From: Bacteroidota bacterium
GTDB lineage: Bacteria; Bacteroidota; Bacteroidia; B-17B0; Aurantibacillaceae
Assembly: GCA_016185125.1 (NCBI GenBank)
Contig: JACPOC010000052.1
Location: 41,872 to 105,871, forward strand
DNA length: 64,000 nt
Direction: 5' to 3'
Position 1 is the first letter of the stretch; every line of letters begins with the position of its first letter. Shown one piece after another: positions 45,553-54,108 of this stretch. The position numbers and the translations under genes are program-made. The notes below the pieces were generated by a model. The model was not told where the DNA came from and made no database searches. It saw only the letters and a program-made list of their open reading frames with translations.

Positions 45553-46050
45553 TTACTGCTTGGTACTAATAAAAGCCTTAAAGGTTAAAAGATGTTCTTG
45601 TGTGGTAAAATAATCTACCTCGTTGGTAATAAGCATGTGCAACATTAGGTTTGGACTATAAGAGTGCAAAAAATGATTAAACACTTTTCTTCTTATATAA
45701 AAAGCTAAAATAATATCCTCGGCTATTATATCTGTGTTTTGCAAATAGTTTTTTCCTTGGCTATCTACAATTTTATTTGAAACAAAATTTTCAATATTGG
45801 TATCAATAATATTTTCTACCGTATTATTAACAAGCGCTTGTAAAAGTTGGCGGTTAGTTTCCGTGCCCAATTTAACTAAATCGCTTTCGGGCATTTTGGC
45901 CAAAGGCTTCATCATTGGAAGATCTAATTCGCGGGCAAAACGAATGCCCACCAGTGTAAATTCGCTTAAATGATTTTTTAAAATAAAGGCCGCGTAAAGT
46001 GGCAAGTGCGTAAATTTAAAAACCTCGGACTTGGGTATATGTTTTAACAT
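45553..46050 (-). CDS. Stand-alone helical domain like the N-terminus of sensor histidine kinases
   Basis: A 165-aa all-helical protein: LYAAFILKNHLSEFTLVGIR, ARELDLPMMKPLAKMPESDL, LLQALVNNTVENIIDTNIEN, DIIAEDIILAFYIRRKVFNH. The pattern reads like the globin-like (RsbR-N type) domain found before PAS domains in Bacteroidota histidine kinases, but here no PAS or kinase follows. Could be a free-standing sensor or a fragment. The downstream plus-strand neighbour is convergent. Confidence 0.55.
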   Translation of the reverse strand: MLKHIPKSEVFKFTHLPLYAAFILKNHLSEFTLVGIRFARELDLPMMKPLAKMPESDLVKLGTETNRQLLQALVNNTVENIIDTNIENFVSNKIVDSQGKNYLQNTDIIAEDIILAFYIRRKVFNHFLHSYSPNLMLHMLITNEVDYFTTQEHLLTFKAFISTKQ

Positions 46051-46241
46051 AGGGGTAAAATAATAATTAAAATTATAAAAATATTTAATGCCAAATAAAT
46101 TTTTGTGTACATAAATGAAAAAAAAAATAACGATTATATTACAGGAGGGCTATTTTCCTATCTATTGTAGGGGCAAGGTTAAATAATAAAAAAAACCGCC
46201 CTTTGCAGATGCGGCTTGTAAGTTTTTTGTAAAAAGTAAAC

Positions 46242-46586
46242 TTAATTAACAGTTGCCGCTTTAGGCCCCAAAATACTATCGTTTAGGCCGCTTACTATTA
46301 ATACCCTAAACCAATATGTAAGGCCGCTTTGCAAATTAGTTATAACCGCGCTATTGGTTATGCCGCGCGCGGCTTCTTTAAAAATGGGGGTTTCTCCATC
46401 ATGAAACTGCCATATATAAACCGACTTCATGCTCTTTTTACATTTTAATTCTACCACGCCCCTATCATCGGGCACTATTACTTCAAAATCAAATTGCGTG
46501 CGAACCGATCGTTTTCTTATCTCAAAAGTGCTTTTAGCAATAGTGTTTTCATCGCCTTGGGCTACTTTTTCAACATAATGCGCCAA
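46242..46586 (-). CDS. FN3-like domain protein, probably 5'-truncated, downstream of array B
   Basis: A 114-aa protein starting at TTG: MAHYVEKVAQGDENTIAKST, then a fibronectin type III-like domain ending LQSGLTYWFRVLIVSGLNDS. I associate this C-terminus with about 210-aa FN3 proteins of Bacteroidota whose N-terminal half is helical; here an in-frame stop lies 15 bp upstream and the tandem array begins there, so the N-terminal half seems lost. Codon use is GC-richer than neighbours (gccgcgcgcggc). Whether it is expressed is uncertain. Confidence 0.55.
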   Translation of the reverse strand: MAHYVEKVAQGDENTIAKSTFEIRKRSVRTQFDFEVIVPDDRGVVELKCKKSMKSVYIWQFHDGETPIFKEAARGITNSAVITNLQSGLTYWFRVLIVSGLNDSILGPKAATVN

Positions 46587-46597
46587 TTCTATATTAA

Positions 46598-46885
46598 TTT
46601 AGATTCTTCCGTCAAAATTTAGATTGTTCCGTCACGGTTTAGATTGTTCCGTCACGATTTAGATTGTTCCGTCACGATTTAGATTGTTCCGTCACGATTT
46701 AGATTGATCCGTCAAAATTTAGATTCTTCCGTCACGATTTAGATTGATCCGTCAAAATTTAGATTCTTCCGTCACGATTTAGATTGTTCCGTCACGATTT
46801 AGATTGTTCCGTCACGATTTAGATTCTTCCGTCACGATTTAGATTGTTCCGTCACGATTTAGATTGATCCGTCACGATTTAGATT
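46598..46885 (-). repeat. Tandem array B: 14 exact 20-bp units
   Basis: On the plus strand AGATT[G/C][T/A]TCCGTCA[CG/AA][A/G]TTT repeats at 46601, 46621 and every 20 bp to 46861, with partial units at both ends. Only five positions vary: type GTT, CTT or GAT and CG or AA, plus one A/G. The pair GAT-AA then CTT-CG occurs twice in a row (46701-46780), showing 40-bp duplication. Orientation matches the FN3-like gene, which starts 12 bp beyond the array. Confidence 0.97.
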
Positions 46886-46920
46886 TGCGCATTTATAAAT
46901 AAACTAAGCGAATCAATTTA

Positions 46921-47946
46921 TTATTGCAAAGATTTCAAAACTTTCACTATTCTTTCCAACATTTCATCCGTAAAATCAAGATGGGTTACAAAACGAATAG
47001 TTTGCTTGCCAAAAGCGGCAATTTTTATATTTTCCGCAGCTAATTTTTTTTCAAACTCTTCGCCCGTAAACTTTTCTTTGTTTAAATTGAAAATAATGAT
47101 ATTTGTATAAACAGGTAAAATAGATTCAACGTATGAAAGTTTTTTCAATTCACCTTCAATCAATTTTGCTTTTAAGTGGTCTTCTTTTAAACGGCCAATG
47201 TTATTTTTAAGCGCGTACAATCCGGCAGCGGCTAAAAATCCGGCCTGCCGCATTCCTCCTCCAAAAACCTTGCGCAGTTTTCTGGCCCTCTTAACATGAT
47301 TTTTTGTACCTAACAATAAGGAGCCTACCGGGGCGCCCAATCCTTTTGAAAGACAAATGGAAATAGTATCAAAATATTTTCCTGTTTCCAAAGCGCTATC
47401 TTTTGTTTCAGCTAATGCGTTAAATAAACGCGCGCCATCCAAGTGCAATGCCAAGCCTTTTAATTTGCAAAGCTTACTGATTGGCTTTATCTGCTCTAAC
47501 GTATAATAACTTCCCCCTGCTCTGTTTACAGTGTTTTCAAGAGATACTAATGAAGTACGTGTTAACCAATCTAAATCAGGATTAATTAAAGGTTCAATTA
47601 ATTCCGCTGACAACCGGCCTTCATCGCCGTTAACTAACTTTGCTTGTACCCCGGAGTTAAAAGAAATGCCGCCACCTTCATAATTATAAATATGCGAATT
47701 AACATCGCAGATTAATTCATCACCCGGTTGGGTATGCAGTTTAATAGCAATTTGATTAGTCATTGTTCCGCTCGGGCAATATAGGGCAGCTTCTTTTCCA
47801 AAAAGTTCAGCGGCGTATTTTTCCAATTCATTTATTGATGGGTCTTCATTAAATACATCATCACCAACAGGAGTATGCATCATAAAATCCAACATGCCTT
47901 TACTGGGACGCGTTACAGTATCGCTTCGTAAATCAACAATTTCCAT
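46921..47946 (-). CDS. PLP-dependent threonine aldolase-like enzyme (GntG/LtaA family)
   Basis: A 341-aa fold-type I PLP enzyme: VDLRSDTVTRPSKGMLDFMM, YCPSGTMTNQIAIKL, DVNSHIYNYEGGG with the stacking His, LHLDGARLFNA with the PLP Asp, and ICLSKGLGAPVGSLLL with the Schiff-base Lys. It would split threonine or allo-threonine to glycine and acetaldehyde. Its ATG overlaps the TAA of the E1 dehydrogenase gene by one base, coupling translation. Confidence 0.92.
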   Translation of the reverse strand: MEIVDLRSDTVTRPSKGMLDFMMHTPVGDDVFNEDPSINELEKYAAELFGKEAALYCPSGTMTNQIAIKLHTQPGDELICDVNSHIYNYEGGGISFNSGVQAKLVNGDEGRLSAELIEPLINPDLDWLTRTSLVSLENTVNRAGGSYYTLEQIKPISKLCKLKGLALHLDGARLFNALAETKDSALETGKYFDTISICLSKGLGAPVGSLLLGTKNHVKRARKLRKVFGGGMRQAGFLAAAGLYALKNNIGRLKEDHLKAKLIEGELKKLSYVESILPVYTNIIIFNLNKEKFTGEEFEKKLAAENIKIAAFGKQTIRFVTHLDFTDEMLERIVKVLKSLQ

Positions 47947-49943
47947 TAGTAATTCTTAAGCTTAATTAATTTTTCTTTAAACCTTTCTTTAGGCAAGAAA
48001 TTTATTTCAAGATCAGCGTTCATTGGAACGGGGGTATCAAGACTACCTTCGCGCATTACCGGCGCATCCAAATATTCGAAACAATTTTCTGTGATTAACG
48101 AAGCAATCTCCCCTCCTATTCCCCCGGTTAAAGTATCTTCATGCAATACAATTACTCTTCCTGTTTTTTTAACTGAAGTATAAATAGCTTCAATATCCAA
48201 TGGGGCAAGAGTTCTCAAATCAATTAGATCGGCTTTTAAATCCGCATTTTCCTTCAATGCTTCTAAAGCCCAATGCACACCTAAACCATAGGTAACAATG
48301 GTTAATTCGTTACCTTCTTTCACTAACCTTGCTTTGCCAAAAGGAATTGTATAATATTCATCAGCTACATCTTCACTAATACTTCTGTAAAGTCCTTTAT
48401 GCTCAAAAAACATAACGGGATTAGGATCTTCAAAAGAAGCAAGCAATAATCCTTTTGCATCCGATGGAAAAGCGGGATACGCTATTTTTAATCCGGGAGT
48501 TTTAAAGAACCAAGCTTCGTTGCTTTGGCTATGAAAGGGGCCTGCCGCAACGCCCGCACCTGTGGGCATACGAACAACCACATCTGCATTTTGCTCCCAA
48601 CGATAATAGCTTTTTGCCAAATTATTTACAATTTGTGTCATTCCTTCACTTACAAAATCGGCAAATTGCATTTCTACCATTGCTTTATATCCGTTAATGG
48701 ACAATCCAAAGCCGGCTCCAAGAATTGCGCTTTCGCATAGAGGAGTATTTCGCACGCGGGCTTTACCAAACTCTTCCACAAAACCATCCGTAATTTTAAA
48801 TACACCGCCATACTCTGCAATGTCCTGGCCCATTAACACCAAATTTTTATGTTTTTGCATGGCAAGGCGCAAACCGTTACTAATTGCATCAATTAAACGC
48901 ATATTGGTTTTACTGCCCAAAGCATCGCTTACAGGCAATGTGAATGGTTTAAAAAGTTCGCTGATTTCTTTTTGCGTATCAGGAGGCGGTAATTGTTCTG
49001 CAAATGCAGTTTCCAATCCGCTTTCAATTTCTTTTTTAATTTCGCTTCGTTTTGTTTCAATCATTTCCTCTGTAAGAACTCCTTCGGCAATTAAAAATTT
49101 TTCGAAGGTATTCACCGGATCTTTTCTTCCCCACACATCAAACAATTCTTTTGGAACATATTTGGTTCCGCTCGCTTCTTCGTGGCCCCGCATACGAAAA
49201 GTAACACACTCTAAAATAACCGGTCGTGGGTTTTCACGAATACTTTCAGCCAAATTTTTTACGGTTTCATAAACTTTTAAAATATTATTTCCATCTATGC
49301 TGACACCCTCAATACCATAACCAATTGCTTTATCGGCAAAAGATTTGCACCGAAACTGCTCATTGCTTGGCGTACTTAAACCATAGCCATTGTTTTCAAT
49401 TACAAAAATTACAGGGAGATCCCAAACCGCAGCCGTGTTAATGCTTTCATGGAAATCGCCTTCACTTGCTCCGCCATCACCGCTAAAAACAACTGTTACT
49501 TTTTTATCTTCCTTAATTTTATTTGCCAGAGCAATGCCATCGGCAACACCTAACTGCGGACCAAGATGTGAAATCATTCCTACAATTTTGTATTCTTGTG
49601 TTCCGAAGTGGAAGGAACGGTCGCGGCCTTTTGTAAAACCTCCGGGCTTGCCCTGAAACTGTGAAAACAAACGGTTGAGTGGAATTTGCCTTGTGGTGAA
49701 TATACCAAGATTACGATGCATGGGCAAAATATATTCATCGGCGTATAAAGCGGATGCAACCCCAACCGAAATTGCTTCCTGGCCTATTCCGCTAAACCAT
49801 TTGGCAATTCGTCCCTGACGAAGAAGAAGCAACATTTTCTCTTCAATCATCCGTGGCTTTAAAATGTTGTAATATAATTTAAGTAATGTATCGTCCTTAT
49901 GCTTTTTACGATCAAACTTAACGGGCATCTCGGCTGTTATCAT
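47946..49943 (-). CDS. 2-oxoacid dehydrogenase E1, alpha and beta subunits fused
   Basis: A 665-aa fusion. The alpha half (1-330) has the TPP site FSGDGGASEGDFHESINTAA with ENNGYGLS and the phosphorylation-loop-like FRMRGHEEASGTKY. The beta half (345-665) has GQDIAEYGGVFKITDGF, TPLCESAILGAGFGLSINGY, and VRMPTGAGVAAGPFHSQSNE. The pattern fits branched-chain 2-oxoacid or pyruvate-type E1 of the alpha2beta2 class as one chain, which is common in Bacteroidota. E2/E3 genes are not here. Coupled to the threonine aldolase gene by TAATG. Confidence 0.93.
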   Translation of the reverse strand: MITAEMPVKFDRKKHKDDTLLKLYYNILKPRMIEEKMLLLLRQGRIAKWFSGIGQEAISVGVASALYADEYILPMHRNLGIFTTRQIPLNRLFSQFQGKPGGFTKGRDRSFHFGTQEYKIVGMISHLGPQLGVADGIALANKIKEDKKVTVVFSGDGGASEGDFHESINTAAVWDLPVIFVIENNGYGLSTPSNEQFRCKSFADKAIGYGIEGVSIDGNNILKVYETVKNLAESIRENPRPVILECVTFRMRGHEEASGTKYVPKELFDVWGRKDPVNTFEKFLIAEGVLTEEMIETKRSEIKKEIESGLETAFAEQLPPPDTQKEISELFKPFTLPVSDALGSKTNMRLIDAISNGLRLAMQKHKNLVLMGQDIAEYGGVFKITDGFVEEFGKARVRNTPLCESAILGAGFGLSINGYKAMVEMQFADFVSEGMTQIVNNLAKSYYRWEQNADVVVRMPTGAGVAAGPFHSQSNEAWFFKTPGLKIAYPAFPSDAKGLLLASFEDPNPVMFFEHKGLYRSISEDVADEYYTIPFGKARLVKEGNELTIVTYGLGVHWALEALKENADLKADLIDLRTLAPLDIEAIYTSVKKTGRVIVLHEDTLTGGIGGEIASLITENCFEYLDAPVMREGSLDTPVPMNADLEINFLPKERFKEKLIKLKNY

Positions 49944-49964
49944 CTTTTTTATTTTTTATAAGGA

Positions 49965-50663
49965 TCAAGATCCCTTACTCTTCTTATTTATTAAAACTGT
50001 AAATCCAAAACCTATATTAAACCAAGTCATGTAATAATTATTTTTCTTCCCATTAATCTCTTCGAATTGGTTAAAGCGCGGTGCTTTGGGATCAAAATGG
50101 CTAAAAAGGGTAGTATATGAAAGTATAATGGATAAACTCATGGTTTGCTTTTCATCTACTATAAAATTAACAGACATTTCAGGCTGGACATAAGGCGAAA
50201 TAAATTTTGTGAATCCATAAGGTCTGTTTAATTTATTTGTATCGGCATTTACGTTGGTATAATTTAATTGTAGTAAACCGGCATTGAGGGAATAGCTCAT
50301 ATAACCTGTTGGTGAAAAAAACTTATCTGTACCTAATTTAATAAACCCCGCATGTTGCGCAATTCTTGTATTATAAGGGATACTAGCATTGAAATATTTA
50401 AATTTTAAAAACTTATTATTTTGAAAATATGAATTCTGATAACCCATCCCTACAAAAAAATTACCGGCAATTCTAATATTCACACTTAAATTTGTTTCGT
50501 ATACGCCTGCGAAACACGTTCTGAACATCTGACTGCTAACGGTTCGCGGAATACCAATATTTCCTCTGATTGTTACAAGGGCGTTTTGCTTATTTGCAAA
50601 GTTATCCTGTCCCAGAAATGTTATGGCTAACAACAAACAAAAGATTGATAAAAACTTCCTCAT
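49965..50663 (-). CDS. Outer-membrane beta-barrel-like secreted protein
   Basis: A signal peptide (MRKFLSIFCLLLAITFLGQD) precedes 210 residues of alternating aromatic/hydrophobic strands (FVGMGYQNSYFQNNKFLKF, FKYFNASIPYNTRIAQHAGF) and an aromatic C-terminal strand (WFNIGFGFTVLINKK), the layout of a small barrel such as OmpA/PorT-like proteins. No named family. It precedes the E1 dehydrogenase gene on the same strand by 21 bp. Confidence 0.7.
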   Translation of the reverse strand: MRKFLSIFCLLLAITFLGQDNFANKQNALVTIRGNIGIPRTVSSQMFRTCFAGVYETNLSVNIRIAGNFFVGMGYQNSYFQNNKFLKFKYFNASIPYNTRIAQHAGFIKLGTDKFFSPTGYMSYSLNAGLLQLNYTNVNADTNKLNRPYGFTKFISPYVQPEMSVNFIVDEKQTMSLSIILSYTTLFSHFDPKAPRFNQFEEINGKKNNYYMTWFNIGFGFTVLINKKSKGS

Positions 50664-50897
50664 TTATAGTTTAAATATAAAGGTTTAAATTCAAACAAAA
50701 ACCAGTGTTTTTAGTATTTTTATAACATGATAAAGGGCTTTTTACCAGCGTTGGTTCTAATATTTTTACAACAATAGATTTACATCCCTTTTAAAATAAG
50801 TCGCAAAACTTTTCGGATTCACAGATTTAAACTTCAAAATTTTGAAAAGTACAAAGATTTTTAATTTTTTCTCGTAAATCGGCGGTTAATATAAAAG

Positions 50898-51860
50898 TTA
50901 AAAGCAAACAGAAATACTGCAGCGTCCCCAGCCATGATCAACACCGGTAACAAACTCTTTGGTTATATAAGTTCGTGCATATTCAAGATTTAAACGCTTA
51001 TAGTTTAAAATAACGCTGAAGTAAGAAAAGAAAACACCTCTGGAAATGTTTTTTGCCTCAATTTCATAAATACTCGAACTGAATGGCCCGCCTTGCATGG
51101 TGGCGTTATAACCTACTATTTTAGCTTTGGCTTTAGCGGTAAAAAATAACTGAAATTTCTTTTCAGAAGTATTCTTTACAAAGCCCAAATGTTTAAAATA
51201 GGAATTCATTTTGCCCAAACGCAAATGTAATCCGCCGCCGACATCATCATACAAAGTTCCTGCTCTACCATCAGCAAAACCAATTAATTCAATGTTTTTA
51301 TGGGAGAAAATAGCTTGCTCAAATAAAGCTGAATAATTTATAACAACATCATTATTTAATTGGTTTTCCCAACCTAACGGCGCTATGTTCAGTAATGCTT
51401 TATGAATTGCTTTTTGTTCATCTTCGCATCTGGCACATTTTCCAATCACCCCAAGATCCAGTTCCGTAGTTAATCGTCGTTTTTTTACCGGATCAATGGA
51501 AGCTAAAAAATGACCCATCACAAAAGTTCCCGTATAGGGTCTTTCCAATCTGTTCAAAGTATCAAAGCGAATGCTGATGGGAGTAAAACAATCTTGCTCA
51601 AACCTTAAGCCATAATAATTTTGTGCTTGTTTGTTTAAACGAATCAACGGTTTTGAAAATGGAGATTTGCGCATGAATGGCATAACTAATTCTACCATTA
51701 TCCCTTGTGTATAATATCTGTCTGTAGCACTGAAAAAATCGTTTTCGTAAATAAAACGGAAGTAGCGGTTGTTTTTTACAAGCCCCTGATTTAAAGAATC
51801 TGATTGGGCTTTGGTTAAGAAGCATACAACTGAAAAAAGAAAAAGAGTGCATATTTTCAT
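50898..51860 (-). CDS. LpxR-like (DUF2219) outer-membrane lipid A deacylase family protein
   Basis: The ORF track extends this upstream through the neighbour; the real start is Met 80 of that ORF (51860) with the signal peptide MKICTLFLFSVVCFLTKAQ. The mature part begins FIYENDFFSATDRYYTQGIM, the ND...D.YYT.G active-site start of LpxR, and later has YTGTFVMGHFLAS. LpxR removes 3'-acyl chains from lipid A; catalytic Asn/Asp/His can be partly seen, so activity is plausible. The gene starts 1 bp after the stop of the spermidine-synthase-like gene. Confidence 0.85.
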   Translation of the reverse strand: MKICTLFLFSVVCFLTKAQSDSLNQGLVKNNRYFRFIYENDFFSATDRYYTQGIMVELVMPFMRKSPFSKPLIRLNKQAQNYYGLRFEQDCFTPISIRFDTLNRLERPYTGTFVMGHFLASIDPVKKRRLTTELDLGVIGKCARCEDEQKAIHKALLNIAPLGWENQLNNDVVINYSALFEQAIFSHKNIELIGFADGRAGTLYDDVGGGLHLRLGKMNSYFKHLGFVKNTSEKKFQLFFTAKAKAKIVGYNATMQGGPFSSSIYEIEAKNISRGVFFSYFSVILNYKRLNLEYARTYITKEFVTGVDHGWGRCSISVCF

Positions 51861-51861
51861 G

Positions 51862-53316
51862 TTAATTGTTTTGATAATAACGAAGGTAATTTGTTCGCCA
51901 TGTTTTATTTGCAAGAGCATTATATCTTTCAAGCACCGGCTTATCGTCAGTATTAATAACATCCAAAGACACCAATTTATCATTAATTTTATAAGGAATT
52001 TCCGTTGCAGATTCTTCAGAATTAATTGAAACATTTTTACATACAAATATGATATTCCTGTAATTTTCATCTTTAGAAAGTGAACAGAGAGTAACATTAA
52101 ATCCTGATCGTATTAAAGTATTATATAAAACAGAAGTTCCAAGACCAAGTTTTTCATTTGTGTAGCCGTGCCAATTTATGTACATCACCGATCCGTTTTT
52201 CAAATTTCTTTTGATTTGTGTTAAACTTTCAATCGTAATTACATGTCCGGGTTGTTCTTCCGCTTTAAAAACATCAAATAAAATTAGATCAAATTTTTTG
52301 TCGCAATGGTTAAGATAATAACGGGCGTCTTCGCAAACGGTTTTAATCTTTTTATCAAGAAAAAAATATTTTTCAGAAGCCTCAATGATGCGCTCATCAA
52401 ACTCCACACCTGTTACATCGTAATTTTTTTCAGTTAGCAAGTTAGCTGTTAAACCTCCTCCCAAGCCTAAAACTAAAGCCTGTTTTGGTTTTTGAGAATA
52501 AGAAACTAATGTGTCAAACAAACTCACATAGCCTGACACCGATCGCCTGGTTACTAAATCCATTTCAGTTTGAATAATGTTGTTTATTTTTAGTAGACGA
52601 ATTTGTCGTTTATTACTTACAAGATCTTTTACTTCCAAATGTCCTAAAATTCCATCCGAATTCATTATTGCGCTATTATTCAACAACGTAAACTGAAAAT
52701 TAAGGTAAATAAAACTGATGAAAAGCAAAAGTTGAGCCACTTTTAAAGTTTTGAAGCAAAAAAGCGTGCTTAAAAATAAAATACTTCCAAATAGTAACAA
52801 GGTATAACTTAAACCGATAACAGGAATAAGAAAAAATCCGCAGATAAAGGTTGCGAGAATCCCTCCAAGCGTTGAAATGGCATATACTGTTCCGCTTACT
52901 TTACCTGCGGAAGTTTTTTCGTGCGTTTGAAGTACAATAAACAAAGGAGAAGATGCGCCTAAAAAAAAGACAGGAAAAAAAATTAGAGCTATGGTACTTA
53001 AAATTACCGCCGGCATAAATCCTAAATAGGAAATGCGAGGCACTAAATAATACCCGATCAATGGCATTACCATTAAAAAAAGAGAAGCTGCTATAAGAAT
53101 ATAATATAGTTTTTTAGTAGGGTTATTTTTTGTGCTAATGTTAGAGCCGCCGAAGAAATAACCGGATGCAAGGGCGGCAAGTGTTATTCCCATAACCGAA
53201 GCCCAAACATAAAGACTGCTTCCGAAAATTGGAGCCAGTAATTTAGCGCCGCAAAGTTCTGCCGCCATAACAGCCGCTCCCTCTATAAAACTCAAAAATA
53301 AAAATTTACGCAGCAT
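51862..53316 (-). CDS. Membrane-fused spermidine synthase-like protein
   Basis: A 484-aa protein. An N-terminal MFS-like membrane region has at least seven helices (GAAVMAAELCGAKLLAPIFG to about residue 215). A methyltransferase-fold domain follows: ALVLGLGGGLTANLLTEKNY (nucleoside-binding loop), VTGVEFDERIIEASEKYFF, CEDARYYLNHCDKKFDLILF with the catalytic Asp position. It looks like the SpeE-like fused family; polyamine synthesis is possible but not certain since the acceptor site is divergent. Followed tightly by the LpxR-like gene and preceded by TauE/SafE (7 bp), an envelope operon. Confidence 0.88.
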   Translation of the reverse strand: MLRKFLFLSFIEGAAVMAAELCGAKLLAPIFGSSLYVWASVMGITLAALASGYFFGGSNISTKNNPTKKLYYILIAASLFLMVMPLIGYYLVPRISYLGFMPAVILSTIALIFFPVFFLGASSPLFIVLQTHEKTSAGKVSGTVYAISTLGGILATFICGFFLIPVIGLSYTLLLFGSILFLSTLFCFKTLKVAQLLLFISFIYLNFQFTLLNNSAIMNSDGILGHLEVKDLVSNKRQIRLLKINNIIQTEMDLVTRRSVSGYVSLFDTLVSYSQKPKQALVLGLGGGLTANLLTEKNYDVTGVEFDERIIEASEKYFFLDKKIKTVCEDARYYLNHCDKKFDLILFDVFKAEEQPGHVITIESLTQIKRNLKNGSVMYINWHGYTNEKLGLGTSVLYNTLIRSGFNVTLCSLSKDENYRNIIFVCKNVSINSEESATEIPYKINDKLVSLDVINTDDKPVLERYNALANKTWRTNYLRYYQNN

Positions 53317-53323
53317 AGAAAAT

Positions 53324-54103
53324 CTAATTTACAATTCCTAAAGCAATTAATATTCCCATAAACAACATAAAAGTGCCAACAAACCATTTAAAAAAACGCA
53401 TACTTGTTTTCTTAAATAATTTATTACCTAGAAAAGCGCCCGTCCACGCAGATAGAACTGCTAAAGCCAATAAATAAAAATTGGTTTCATTTTCTTTTAA
53501 AACAGACATGTTGCCATAAAGTGAAATGCGCACCACATCCACCATGCAGGCCACCATAACACCGGTAGCAATAAAAGCAGGTTTTTGAAGATTTAACCTT
53601 AATAAAAAAGCGCTTCGCAAAGCTCCCTGATGACCGGTTAATCCTCCAAAAAAACCGCTTAATAATCCACCCGGAATCAAATACTTTTTATTAAAAGATA
53701 TTTCTGAAAGTTGTTTGGAAAGTTCCACCAAGGCGAAAATAATAATAAGCAATCCAATAATTAAACCGGACCAGGTTATATTAAACTTGTGGCCATATAA
53801 CAGATAGGAACTAACAACTCCATTAGATGTACTTAAAAAATTTAATAAAAAAGCTCCGGCAAAAGCCGCAATTACAGAAGCAATACCAAAACTTTTTACC
53901 ACATTCCAATTAATATTTTTAAAAACTAAACCCAGCTTAAAAATAATATTTAAAAAATGTACAGAAGCTGTAAGCGCTATGGCAACAGGCAATGGATAAT
54001 AGATAGCGAAAACAGGCAAAAGGATGGTTCCTAATCCAAATCCAGAAAAAAATGTGAGGAAAGAAGCAATTAAAGCTGTTATGGCTATTAAGGCGTAAAT
54101 CAC
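53324..54103 (-). CDS. TauE/SafE family transporter
   Basis: A 259-aa integral membrane protein with about eight helices. The two repeats each carry the family's FFSGFGLGTILLPVFAIYYP and GLLSGFFGGLTGHQGALRSA motifs. Members move organic or inorganic sulfur anions and other small acids out of or into the cell. It is 5 bp from the GlcNAc-kinase-like gene and 7 bp from the spermidine-synthase-like gene, so they share an operon; the substrate cannot be inferred from that. Confidence 0.88.
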   Translation of the reverse strand: MIYALIAITALIASFLTFFSGFGLGTILLPVFAIYYPLPVAIALTASVHFLNIIFKLGLVFKNINWNVVKSFGIASVIAAFAGAFLLNFLSTSNGVVSSYLLYGHKFNITWSGLIIGLLIIIFALVELSKQLSEISFNKKYLIPGGLLSGFFGGLTGHQGALRSAFLLRLNLQKPAFIATGVMVACMVDVVRISLYGNMSVLKENETNFYLLALAVLSAWTGAFLGNKLFKKTSMRFFKWFVGTFMLFMGILIALGIVN

Positions 54104-54108
54104 AAGTT

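Noticed and set aside
46598-46885. CRISPR array
   Set aside because: Units are contiguous 20-mers with no unique spacers, and no cas genes are near.
48697-49272. 191-aa plus-strand ORF
   Set aside because: Antisense to the fused E1 dehydrogenase, whose motifs are clear; the plus frame has no domain character.
50664-50897. Gene in the 234-bp gap
   Set aside because: AT-rich with no coding signal or hairpin on either strand.
51862-52097. N-terminal 79 residues of the 399-aa minus-strand ORF
   Set aside because: They overlap the end of the spermidine-synthase-like gene in another frame; the signal peptide at 51860 marks the true LpxR-like start.
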